From assembly GCA_035528235.1 (NCBI GenBank), contig DATKZB010000026.1:1-13777 (forward strand): a DNA stretch of 13,777 bases. Reading direction: 5' to 3'. The notes beneath the pieces were generated by a model that saw only the letters and a list, made by a program, of their open reading frames with translations, did no database searches and was not told where the DNA came from. Source of the stretch: DATKZB01 sp035528235. Lineage in GTDB: Bacteria; Planctomycetota; Phycisphaerae; FEN-1346. The position numbers were made by a program, and so were the translations under genes. Of the stretch, positions 1 to 6,334 are shown piece by piece; within the stretch, counting starts at the first letter, position 1; every line of letters begins with the position of its first letter.

Positions 1-70
1 CCTCGGGGACCCGCTCTTCGAGGTTGATCATCAGGAACATCGAGGGCTGGGTGTCGGGGCGTCCGCGCAT
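1..70 (-). CDS. IS1182/IS5-type transposase, N-terminal end only (partial)
   Basis: Only the first 23 codons are in the window; the gene continues past the left edge. The visible protein begins MRGRPDTQPSMFLMINLEER. From memory this resembles the conserved start of IS1182-group (IS5 superfamily) DDE transposases, which typically open M-R-G-R-x-D/P-x-Q and continue with a D/N-L-E-x-R-V/I-P block. The start is secure: an AGGAGGA ribosome binding site lies six bases before the ATG, and a sigma70-type promoter lies just upstream. Whether the full transposase is intact cannot be judged. The family call rests on a short stretch and could be wrong at subgroup level. Confidence 0.6.
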   Translation of the reverse strand, partial: MRGRPDTQPSMFLMINLEERVPE

Positions 71-101
71 CGCGAATCCTCCTGTTCGTGGACCGCCCGG
101 C

Positions 102-130
102 ATCATAGCGCACCCGTTACCATACGTCAA
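102..130 (-). promoter_or_regulatory. sigma70-type promoter of the left-edge transposase
   Basis: On the minus strand a TTGACG -35 box (130-125) and a TATGAT -10 box (107-102) are separated by exactly 17 bases. They lie about 30 bases upstream of the transposase ATG. The match is close to consensus, so the element probably carries its own promoter. Confidence 0.6.
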
Positions 131-169
131 TGCAAATGTAAAAATCGGAGTTTTTTAGCGTCCTGCTAA

Positions 170-256
170 CAGTGCATCGTCAAGGTGCCGGCGTCGGTGC
201 ACGTCGAGCGGGTCTATGACGCCGCCAACTTCGCAGGCCTCGGGATCGGGACGTGA
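170..256 (+). pseudogene. C-terminal tail of an unidentified CDS, cut by the insertion element
   Basis: A plus-strand frame is open from just after a TAA at 167-169 to a TGA at 254-256. It reads about 26 residues including IVKVPASVHVERVYDAANF and then AGLGIGT. The composition is that of a normal protein end, and it lies directly against the non-coding end of the left-edge transposase element. The simplest reading is a gene whose upstream part was lost or displaced by the insertion. I do not recognise the family. The exact element boundary (about 140-178) is not visible because the partner terminal repeat is outside the window. It could also be a chance open frame. Confidence 0.35.
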
Positions 257-265
257 CGGGGGAGC

Positions 266-1303
266 CTATCTGTCGTGGTGACGATGATGCAGGTCCGGCC
301 AGTGGGGATGCGAATGGACGGCAGGCGCGTGTTCATGGACGTGCAAGTGCGACCCGCTTGCCGGGGAATCCTCGTGAGCATGCTCGTGGTGCTCGTCGCT
401 GTGGCAATGCTCGTGCTCATGGGTCAGAGCCTCGTGCCGGTGGACGTGCGCATGGCGTTCCAGGAACATCAGGGCAATCGCCCCGACCATGACGACCGCC
501 GCGACGATCAGGAGCACGCTCAGGCCCTCGCCCAGCCACAGGATCGACAGCAGCACCCCGAAGAACGGGGCCGAGGCAAAGACCATCTGCGAGCGTGTCG
601 CGCCCAGGCCGTGGGCGGCGCGGATGTACAGGGCGATGCTCGCGCCGTACGACAGACCGCCCACGAGCAGCGCCCACAGCCAATCGCCGCCGATCTGCCA
701 GGAGAAGAAGGCCAGCCCGATGACCAGGTTCGTCGTGCCCGCGATCAGGCCCTTCCAGAACGTGCTGTCCTCGGGGCTGATGCCGTCGATGACGGCCGTG
801 AAGTTGTTGTCCAGCCCCCACGCCACGGCCGCGCCTGCGACGCACGCCAGGCCGATCCACCCGGACCATCCCTCGTTGAAGCCCAACAGCACTCCGGCGG
901 CCACGACGCCCAGGTTGCCCAGCCAGGTCCACTTGCCGAGGTGCTCGCGAAACAGCAGCCGCGCCAGGACGGCCGTGGCAACGGCCTCCAGATTCAGCCA
1001 CATCGAAACCGAGGCCGCCAGGGCGTGCTCCAGGCCGACCAGCAGGAGGACCGGTCCCACGAGGCCGCCGAAGAACACGGCGCCCAGCAGGTTCCGCCGG
1101 TTGCGGGCGTCGCGCGGGAAGATAGTCTGCCCGGCCAGACGCCGGCACAGCACCAGCGGCAGCAGGCACAGGGCCGCCCCAAGGTAGAGCAGCCCCGCCA
1201 ACTGGTTGGCCTGGAGGCCTACCAGCAGCGTCTTGCTGAAGGGCGTGGCGATGCCGAACAAGGCAGCCGACGCCAATGCCTGGATGAAAGCCCTGTATCT
1301 CAA
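266..1303 (-). CDS. DMT-superfamily (EamA) transporter with histidine-rich C-terminal tail
   Basis: An integral membrane protein of about 345 residues with roughly ten hydrophobic segments. It has the two-repeat EamA layout and begins YRAFIQALASAALFGIATPF, a typical first EamA helix. Such carriers move small metabolites or drugs across the inner membrane; the substrate cannot be read from sequence. The last ~62 residues form a hydrophilic tail with 23 histidines plus several Glu/Asp and one Cys, strongly suggesting metal binding. As I recall, a subset of EamA proteins carries such tails. TTG at 1303 is preferred because AGGA sits seven bases before it; TTG at 1309 (347 aa) is also possible. 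The stop at 266 is ten bases from the plus-strand tail ending at 256, so the two are convergent. Confidence 0.85.
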   Translation of the reverse strand: MRYRAFIQALASAALFGIATPFSKTLLVGLQANQLAGLLYLGAALCLLPLVLCRRLAGQTIFPRDARNRRNLLGAVFFGGLVGPVLLLVGLEHALAASVSMWLNLEAVATAVLARLLFREHLGKWTWLGNLGVVAAGVLLGFNEGWSGWIGLACVAGAAVAWGLDNNFTAVIDGISPEDSTFWKGLIAGTTNLVIGLAFFSWQIGGDWLWALLVGGLSYGASIALYIRAAHGLGATRSQMVFASAPFFGVLLSILWLGEGLSVLLIVAAVVMVGAIALMFLERHAHVHRHEALTHEHEHCHSDEHHEHAHEDSPASGSHLHVHEHAPAVHSHPHWPDLHHRHHDR

Positions 1304-1327
1304 CCTCAAGTCCTCTTGGACCCACTC

Positions 1328-1356
1328 ATTCTACCTTCATCGGCGAACGTCACCAA
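1328..1356 (-). promoter_or_regulatory. putative promoter of the EamA transporter
   Basis: On the minus strand TTGGTG (1356-1351) and TAGAAT (1333-1328) are separated by 17 bases, about 25 bases upstream of the chosen TTG start. The position and spacing fit a housekeeping promoter. No operator-like symmetry was seen. Confidence 0.5.
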
Positions 1357-1399
1357 CGCGCAACCGGTCCCTGCTGCCAGGAGTCTGTGGTTATGGGCG

Positions 1400-1640
1400 A
1401 CCCCTTACCCGACATTTCCCATCTGGCCTTGCCCGGCCACGCTGCCGGGCTCTTCAGATACCAATATGACGCTTTCCTGCCAGGCCATCAAGCCCATTTG
1501 ACCCGAGCCCCCGACGATCCGCCCCCAAAGCGGGCCGGAAGCCGTATTCCCTGCCGCCCGTAGTTGCTTTCCATGCCCATGGGCGCAGCAGAACCCCGAG
1601 GAGCCGTCCAGATGCAGCAGGTTGACCGGCCCTCGCCGCG
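1400..1640. other. non-coding flank between the EamA promoter and the IS1380 remnant
   Basis: About 240 bases without a gene I can support. It lies beyond the transposase stop, so it probably contains the non-coding end of the IS1380-type element and the junction with host DNA. The partner terminal inverted repeat is gone, so the exact end cannot be fixed. Short open frames here have no recognisable protein character. Confidence 0.35.
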
Positions 1641-1932
1641 TTACCCCGGCGCTGCCGTCGCAGGCCATGCGGCAAAGCGGCGTATCCGCTCAAGGATCGC
1701 CCCGTACAGCCCACGCGGGATGGCCACTTCGGCCAGGTGGAAGGTCACGTACCGGGCATGATGCACCCCCTTGGCCCCGATCTTGATCAGCTTCTCCCGC
1801 AGCGTTGTCAACGACCCGTGCTTCACGCTCGCCGGCAGGGCCAAGCGACGCACGAAGTGGCCCAGGTTGTAGGCCAGTACATGAAGCTGCAGCCGCACCT
1901 GGTTGGCCTCGAAGCCGTGACACGACAGCCGC
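1641..1932 (-). pseudogene. IS1380-family transposase, C-terminal remnant
   Basis: The minus-strand frame reads RLSCHGFEANQVRLQLHVLA, continues through ALPASVKHGSLTTLREKLIK, and ends at a stop at 1641. This is the conserved C-terminal end of IS1380-family (DDE_Tnp_1) transposases, where an N-x-V-R-L-x-L-x-x-L-A-Y-N block is followed by the SLTTLREKL-I-K-IGA and ARYVTF-x-LAEVA blocks. Only about 97 of some 450 expected residues remain. The catalytic core is missing, so it cannot be active. The reading stops matching the family near 1932, where mttB-like sequence of opposite orientation begins. The first in-frame start is internal (1898) and has no meaning. Confidence 0.85.
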
Positions 1933-1941
1933 GATGGGGCG

Positions 1942-2619
1942 GCCGAGCAGCCGCTCTTTTACCCGTTCCTGGAGCCGATCAGTCCGCTGCGGTTCCCGTT
2001 CAACGGCGTGGACCTCCTGTACGAGACCGCGCGGCTGAACCTGCCGGTGCCCATCGGCCCCATGGCCCAGATGGGCATGTCGGCCCCGTGCACGGTCGCG
2101 GGCACGCTGGCCCAGGAGAACGCGGAGATCCTGGCCGGCGTCTGCATCACGCAACTCATCCGGCCGGGCATGCCCGTCTGCTACGGCGGCATTTGCCACG
2201 CCTTCGACATGCGGACTACGCAACTCATTTTCGCCGGCCCCGAGCAGGCCCTCTTCGGCGTGGCCATGACCGAGATGGGCAAGCATTACGGCCTGCCGAT
2301 CTACATCAACGTGGGGCTGACCGACGCCAAGCGACCCGACGCCCAGGCCGAGGTCGAGGCCGTCGGACCCGGCGGAACGTTTATCGACCGCGAGCACACC
2401 GTCCGGCACCTGCGCCGGGAACTGTGGTTCCCGCGGCTGCTGGACCGGCAGTTCCACGACCCGTGGCACACGGCCGGGGCGGTGGGCACCGAGGAACGGT
2501 GTCGGCAGCGGAAGGAAGAGATTCTGGCCACGCACCGCCCGCAGCCCATCGCCGACGACCTGGCCCGGGCGCTCGACGCGATTGTCGCCTCTGCCAGGCG
2601 CCATCTGCTGGGCGGATAG
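1942..2619 (+). pseudogene. MttB-like trimethylamine:corrinoid methyltransferase, truncated remnant
   Basis: The frame is open from 1921 and shows MttB-family character from about 1948 (QPLFYPFLEPISPLRF). It continues through PIGPMAQMGMSAPCTVAGT, an LTDAK...DAQA block, and a VGPGG-F-x-x-x-HT segment, to a TAG at 2617-2619. MttB-family proteins transfer a methyl group from a methylated amine to a corrinoid protein and are usually about 470-500 residues. Only ~225 remain. The N-terminal half is replaced by the IS1380 fragment. The usual ~60 or more residues between the DAQA block and the VGPGG block also appear to be missing, in frame. A GTG at 2008 could start a ~203-residue product, but function is unlikely. 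No corrinoid-protein partner gene is nearby. Confidence 0.75.
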
Positions 2620-2938
2620 GCCGTCCGCGGCGGGGACCTCGGCCTCGGCCGGCCTTGATATGCTTTAGTTCATATTGAGCCCAATCCATTTACACTTAAA
2701 ACGGCGCGCGAAACGACCGATTCCGGCGCATTCGAATCAAGAATCGAGAAAAGCGATCAAAAACCGCGCGTTTCCCCTTGCCTATCTTACCAGAATGGGG
2801 GCCAATCGGCCTTGGCGCTCCGAAAACGGGGTTTGGGCCATGCCAAAGGCTTATTTGGGGCCCCACAGCCAATGGCCGTTTTCTCAAACTGTATATCCGG
2901 CGCCGCTACGTACAGCGCCACTTCGCCATTTCCCCCCG

Positions 2939-2964
2939 CCTGGCGGCCTTCCTAGGCCGCCAGG
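2939..2964. repeat. perfect inverted repeat, 11-bp arms
   Basis: CCTGGCGGCCT (2939-2949) and AGGCCGCCAGG (2954-2964) are exact reverse complements around a TCCT loop. It is not followed by a T-tract, so a terminator role is doubtful. Confidence 0.75.
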
Positions 2965-2990
2965 AACATGCGTCAGGCCCGATCGCGAGA

Positions 2991-3007
2991 GCCCGCCCAA
3001 GGCGGGC
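2991..3007. repeat. short perfect inverted repeat, 7-bp arms
   Basis: GCCCGCC (2991-2997), loop CAA, GGCGGGC (3001-3007). It is part of the palindrome cluster in this spacer. Confidence 0.6.
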
Positions 3008-3032
3008 AGGCTCTGGGAAGGCCGCCACGCCA

Positions 3033-3076
3033 CAAGTGGCGCTGTAGGACTAACACTACAGCGCCACTTGGTTTTT
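3033..3076 (+). repeat. perfect 15-bp inverted repeat followed by a T-tract
   Basis: CAAGTGGCGCTGTAG (3033-3047) and CTACAGCGCCACTTG (3056-3070) are exact reverse complements around an 8-base loop. The second arm is followed by GTTTTT (3071-3076), so on the plus strand it looks like an intrinsic terminator. However, the nearest plus-strand gene remnant ends some 410 bases upstream. One arm recurs at 2911-2923 and 3182-3192, which argues for a dispersed repeat unit rather than a dedicated terminator. Confidence 0.7.
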
Positions 3077-3104
3077 GGGCGGTGGGTCTCCCGACCCACC
3101 GCCC
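3077..3104. repeat. perfect 12-bp inverted repeat
   Basis: GGGCGGTGGGTC (3077-3088), loop TCCC, GACCCACCGCCC (3093-3104). A related weaker hairpin, GGCGGGTC/GACCCGCC, lies at 3144-3163. Both have a GGGTC arm end, and both have a purine- or pyrimidine-only 4-base loop. They look like members of one family of intergenic palindromes. Confidence 0.7.
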
Positions 3105-3143
3105 AACGAACGGCCTTGGCGGCCATGAAAACGCAGTTGGCGG

Positions 3144-3163
3144 GGCGGGTCAGGAGACCCGCC
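3144..3163. repeat. 8-bp inverted repeat related to the 3077-3104 palindrome
   Basis: GGCGGGTC (3144-3151), loop AGGA, GACCCGCC (3156-3163). It shares the GGGTC/GACCC core with the preceding palindrome. It lies ~30 bases downstream of the mutL stop in the mutL sense, where it might protect the mRNA 3' end, but there is no T-tract in that direction. Confidence 0.55.
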
Positions 3164-3181
3164 GCGCGAAACTCCCTCAAC

Positions 3182-3198
3182 TGGCGCTGTAGCACTAA
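3182..3198. repeat. direct repeat copy overlapping the mutL stop codon
   Basis: TGGCGCTGTAGCACTAA here repeats TGGCGCTGTAGGACTAA at 3037-3053 with a single mismatch. The mutL TAG stop (complement of 3195-3197) and part of its last codon lie inside this copy, so the repeat defines the end of the protein. Confidence 0.75.
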
Positions 3199-5069
3199 TA
3201 CGGCAGCGGCTCGTCTTCCGCCGGGTGCTGCCGGGTGGCGGCGTAATCGCGGCCGAACTGTTTATCGAGGTCGCGGCGCCGGAGAATCAGGGCGCTCGGC
3301 CGACCGTGAGGGCACGTGGCTGCCATCTGGGCGGCCTCGCGATGTGCCAGCAGCGCCTCGATCTCCTCGGCCTTCAGGGGATCCCCCGCCTTGACGGCGG
3401 CGCGGCACGCGGCCACGTGCGCCAATTGTTCGAGCACCTGCCGCGACGTCGGCGGCGACTCGACGGCGCGGACCCACGCCAGGAAGTCGCGCAGCATTCC
3501 CTCGGGGTCGGCCCGCTCCAGCAGCGTCGGAAAGGCATGGATGCCCACGTCGCGCGGTCCGAGCGGCGCCACGTCGATGCCCAGCCGCGCGAGCGCCTCG
3601 CGGTGTTCCCCCACGGCAGCCATCTCGCGATCGCCCAGGGCGACCGTCACGGGCATGAGCAGCCGCTGGCTTTCGAGCGGTCCGGCGTCCAGGCGCCTCA
3701 GGATGTCCTCGAAAAGCACCCGCTCGTGCAGGGCGTGCTGGTCGACGATCAGGATACCGTCGTCGGTCTCGGCCACCAAGTACGTGTTGTGGAGTTGGAT
3801 GGCCCGCGTCATGGGCGCGGCCTGGTGGGGCGGCGCTGCCTGCGCGACATCGGGCGGCGGCGCGGCCGGCGTCTCGGCAGCGGTGGCCAGCCGACCTCCC
3901 CAATCGGGCTGCCCCGCCGCCGCTGCCGGCGATGCCGGCGCCCTGTCCGCCAGGGGCAACCGCGGCTGGGCCGGCGGGCTCCGCAGAAAGTCGGCCATGG
4001 CCTGGCGGACCCGTTCGTCGCGCTCGGCAGAGGAGGTGGCCGGCTCGGGCGCGGCCGGCGACACGAGAGTCGGCGTGAGGCCCGGGCCGAGAAGCTGCTC
4101 GCGGACCGTCCCCAGAACCTGCCCATACAGAAGGTGCGCATCGCGCAGGCGAACCTCGATCTTCGTGGGGTGCACGTTCACGTCGACGCGGTCGGGCGGA
4201 ACGGTGAGGAACAGGAACGCGACCGGTTGGCGGCGCCCTTCAAGCAAGCCCCGGTACGCCTCGCGCAGGGCGTGCAACAGCCCTCGGTCGCGGACGAATC
4301 GGCCGTTGATAAAGAGGTACTGCATGGCGGTCGTGGCGCGGGCCAGGTGTGGCGGCCCGATGAGCCCCCACAGATGCCCGGCGGGTTCCTCAGACGCCAC
4401 ATCGATGAGCGACGTAGCCAGTTCCGGGCCGAAGAACGCCCCGATCCGCCCCCTGACCGAGTCGCTCGGCGCCAGTTCGTACACCGACCGCCCGTTGTGC
4501 GTCACCGTCAGGTGGACGGCCGGGTACGCCAGGGCGATGCGCGTCACCTGCTCGGTGATGTGGCCCATCTCGGTGGCATCGGTCTTGAGGAACTTGCGGC
4601 GGGCGGGAATGTAGCGGAACAGGTTGCGGACCTCGACGGTCGTGCCTTCCGGGCCGCTCGTGGGTCGCGGCGGCTGGGCCTTGCCTCCGGAGGTCGTCAC
4701 TTCCGTCGCCTCGAGGGCGCCGGGGGTGCGACTGACGAGACGGACGTCGGCCACCGACGCAATCGAGGCCAGGGCCTCGCCGCGAAAGCCCATCGTCGCG
4801 ATGCCTTCGAGGTCGTCGCTCGTGGCGATCTTGCTCGTGGCATGGCCGGCCAGGGCCAGGGCCGCCTCGTCGGGGGGGATGCCGCCGCCGTTGTCGCTGG
4901 CGCGGATGAGTTTTTTGCCGGCCCCCTCGATATCGAGTACCACGCGCGACGCCTGGGCGTCGACGGCGTTCTCGAGTAACTCCTTGACGACGCTGGCCGG
5001 CCGCTCGATAACCTCGCCGGCGGCAATCTGGTTGATGAGTTGCTCGGATAAGACGCGGATGGCGGTCAT
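3195..5069 (-). CDS. mutL: DNA mismatch repair protein MutL
   Basis: MutL is the GHKL ATPase that links mismatch recognition by MutS to strand incision. The protein is ~624 residues from the ATG at 5069. The N-terminal ATPase shows ELLEN (residues 31-35), DNGGGI (59-64), ATSK (77-80), GFRGEALASI (95-104), NLF-x-x-xPARRKFLK and VNVHPTK. A Pro/Ala-rich linker covers about 330-420. The C-terminal domain has the latent endonuclease site: DQHALHERVLFE (443-454), ACR (554-556), CPHGRP (586-591) and FGR (605-607). It is therefore probably a nicking-competent MutL, as in bacteria that lack MutH. An upstream TTG at 5075 is the alternative start. MutL stands alone, without mutS nearby. Its stop lies in a dispersed repeat. 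Confidence 0.97.
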   Translation of the reverse strand: MTAIRVLSEQLINQIAAGEVIERPASVVKELLENAVDAQASRVVLDIEGAGKKLIRASDNGGGIPPDEAALALAGHATSKIATSDDLEGIATMGFRGEALASIASVADVRLVSRTPGALEATEVTTSGGKAQPPRPTSGPEGTTVEVRNLFRYIPARRKFLKTDATEMGHITEQVTRIALAYPAVHLTVTHNGRSVYELAPSDSVRGRIGAFFGPELATSLIDVASEEPAGHLWGLIGPPHLARATTAMQYLFINGRFVRDRGLLHALREAYRGLLEGRRQPVAFLFLTVPPDRVDVNVHPTKIEVRLRDAHLLYGQVLGTVREQLLGPGLTPTLVSPAAPEPATSSAERDERVRQAMADFLRSPPAQPRLPLADRAPASPAAAAGQPDWGGRLATAAETPAAPPPDVAQAAPPHQAAPMTRAIQLHNTYLVAETDDGILIVDQHALHERVLFEDILRRLDAGPLESQRLLMPVTVALGDREMAAVGEHREALARLGIDVAPLGPRDVGIHAFPTLLERADPEGMLRDFLAWVRAVESPPTSRQVLEQLAHVAACRAAVKAGDPLKAEEIEALLAHREAAQMAATCPHGRPSALILRRRDLDKQFGRDYAATRQHPAEDEPLPY

Positions 5070-5101
5070 AACCAAGGTGCCCTTGACGCCCGTTCGCGAG
5101 C

Positions 5102-5131
5102 ATTATAGAAGGCCCGCGCCGCCTCTCGCAA
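5102..5131 (-). promoter_or_regulatory. putative mutL promoter
   Basis: On the minus strand a consensus TATAAT -10 box (5107-5102) is preceded, 18 bases upstream, by TTGCGA (5131-5126). The -10 lies ~33 bases before the mutL ATG. It is back-to-back with the ykgJ-like promoter in a 127-base divergent spacer. Confidence 0.6.
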
Positions 5132-5142
5132 GGGCGATAATG

Positions 5143-5171
5143 TTGTCCCGCGGCCGGGCGCCGCGTACAAT
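5143..5171 (+). promoter_or_regulatory. putative promoter of the cysteine-cluster gene pair
   Basis: TTGTCC (5143-5148) and TACAAT (5166-5171) are separated by 17 bases. The -10 box ends 25 bases before the ATG at 5197, and GGGAGGA lies between them as ribosome binding site. Confidence 0.55.
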
Positions 5172-5196
5172 GCCACGCGCAAAGGGAGGATACGGT

Positions 5197-5634
5197 ATGG
5201 CTGGCAGGCCCGGCCCGAAAACCAAAGAGACCGCTTGGTACGCCGACGGGCTGTGCTTCGCCTGCCAGACGTGCGGCCGGTGTTGCGGCGGGGCACCGGG
5301 GCACGTCTGGATCGATCAGGGAGATCTCGTGGCCATCGCGGCCCGCCTGGGCCTGAGCGAGGACGACTTCCGTCGCCGGTACGTGCGGCGGCTGTGGCGA
5401 GGGATGAGCCTCAAGGAGAAACCGAACTACGATTGCGTCCTTCTCGACGGTGCCGGCCGGTGCACGGTGTACGAAATCCGGCCGATCCAGTGTCGCACGT
5501 GGCCGTTCTGGCCGACCAACCTGGTCGGCCCTCAGGCCTGGGAGCAGGCCGCGCGGCGGTGTCCCGGCATGGGGCAGGGGTTCCTTTACCGCTACGAGCA
5601 GATCGAGGCCCTCCGGATGGAGATGGAGACGTGA
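5197..5634 (+). CDS. YkgJ-type CxxCxxCC cysteine-cluster protein, first of pair
   Basis: A 145-residue soluble protein of the YkgJ / UPF0153 family (putative zinc- or iron-chelating). The signature C-QTC-GRCC occupies Cys23, 26, 29 and 30, with an extra Cys20. The family's second block appears as YEIRPIQCRTWPFWP, with Cys99 and the usual R-P-x-x-C-R spacing; Cys80, Cys89 and Cys122 are further conserved-looking positions. The biochemical role of the family is not established; metal or Fe-S binding is inferred from the cysteines. The ATG at 5197 has a GGGAGGA site seven bases upstream. Its stop overlaps the start of the next gene (GTGA), so the two are probably co-translated. Confidence 0.85.
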   Translation: MAGRPGPKTKETAWYADGLCFACQTCGRCCGGAPGHVWIDQGDLVAIAARLGLSEDDFRRRYVRRLWRGMSLKEKPNYDCVLLDGAGRCTVYEIRPIQCRTWPFWPTNLVGPQAWEQAARRCPGMGQGFLYRYEQIEALRMEMET

Positions 5635-6191
5635 GCGGCGCCGACACCTGCGGCCCGGCCGCGCCCAGGCGCGGCCCGCACGACTACTGGGGTTTACCGT
5701 CGCCGTACCGGTCGCCGACGCCCGATGAGCAGGCCGCCCTGGCCGACGTGTACGCCCGGATCGAGACGGCGCTCGGGCCGGCGGCCGACGCCTGCCGCGC
5801 GTGTGGCCGGTGTTGCCGGTTCAAGGCAGGGGGGATCGTCCTGTTCGCGAGCGCGCTCGAGATGGCCAACCTCGTCGCGTCCATCGGCCTGCCGCGTCCC
5901 GGCACGTGCATCGTCGACGGGCCGGCGGATAGCCCGTGGTGCTGCCCGTACCAGCAGGGCAACGTCTGCGGTGCCCGCGACGTCCGGCCGCTCGGTTGTC
6001 GCACGTACTTCTGCGACGCCAAGGCCGGGGCGACGGGCAGGCGGCTTCACGCCGACGCGTTGAACGAGATTCGGCAGATAGCCTCGCAGCACGACGCCAC
6101 GTGGTGGTATGGCCCCGCAAGGACCTGCCTGGCCACGTGGGAATCCTGTGGGACGGGCGCCAGCCACCGGCATCCTGGCATGGGCAGATGA
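5631..6191 (+). CDS. YkgJ-type CxxCxxCC cysteine-cluster protein, second of pair
   Basis: About 186 residues from the GTG at 5631, which overlaps the previous stop by four bases (GTGA). This is classic translational coupling and decides the start. The CRACGRCC motif places Cys at 55, 58, 61 and 62. Further cysteines occur in WCCPYQQGNVCG and in VRPLGCRTYFCD, which matches the R-P-x-x-C-R block of its partner. The two proteins share only the cysteine framework and are not close duplicates. This one has a longer N-terminal extension and a C-terminal tail containing two more Cys. Function is unknown. Possibly they form a heteromeric metal or Fe-S binding unit, but that is inference from coupling. 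Confidence 0.8.
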   Translation: MSGADTCGPAAPRRGPHDYWGLPSPYRSPTPDEQAALADVYARIETALGPAADACRACGRCCRFKAGGIVLFASALEMANLVASIGLPRPGTCIVDGPADSPWCCPYQQGNVCGARDVRPLGCRTYFCDAKAGATGRRLHADALNEIRQIASQHDATWWYGPARTCLATWESCGTGASHRHPGMGR

Positions 6192-6251
6192 TTCCCAGAG
6201 GCCGTCGCCGCGGGCACGGAGACGCCGGGGCGTGTTCGCGGCTTTTTCCTG

Positions 6252-6280
6252 TTGACAGGCATGGACTTACGGTCTAGGAT
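6252..6280 (+). promoter_or_regulatory. strong promoter of the small lipoprotein gene
   Basis: A consensus TTGACA (6252-6257) and TAGGAT (6275-6280) are separated by 17 bases, 55 bases before the lipoprotein ATG. The presence of a near-consensus promoter suggests appreciable constitutive expression independent of the upstream pair. Confidence 0.6.
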
Positions 6281-6334
6281 GCCGCGCGTTGGGGCGTGCG
6301 ATGCGCCCCGGGGCGTCGGAAGGAGAGACGAACC

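Larger units (their letters stand above)
2620..3194. other. long spacer: AT-richer stretch followed by a palindrome cluster
   Basis: These 575 bases hold no gene I can support. Positions ~2640-2800 are noticeably richer in A and T than the surrounding DNA. A perfect 10-base palindrome, TGGGGCCCCA, lies at 2856-2865. From ~2911 onward the spacer is packed with short inverted and direct repeats, listed separately. The open frames that cross it have arginine/proline-rich, non-protein-like translations. Confidence 0.6.

Noticed and set aside
275..1501. Plus-strand open frame of 408 codons opposite the EamA gene
   Set aside because: Gln/Arg/His-rich antisense translation; the minus frame has membrane helices and a clear EamA pattern.
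2939..3163. Possible CRISPR array
   Set aside because: The repeats are different palindromes with irregular spacing and no constant-length spacers; no cas genes are nearby.
3225..4979. Long plus-strand open frame opposite mutL (584 codons)
   Set aside because: It is the antisense of a clear MutL with all motifs; the translation is Arg/Gly/His-rich with no domain. Long antisense frames are expected in GC-rich coding DNA.
4624..5634. A 336-residue version of the first cysteine-cluster protein starting inside mutL
   Set aside because: The upstream part is antisense to mutL. The real start is the ATG at 5197, behind GGGAGGA and a promoter.
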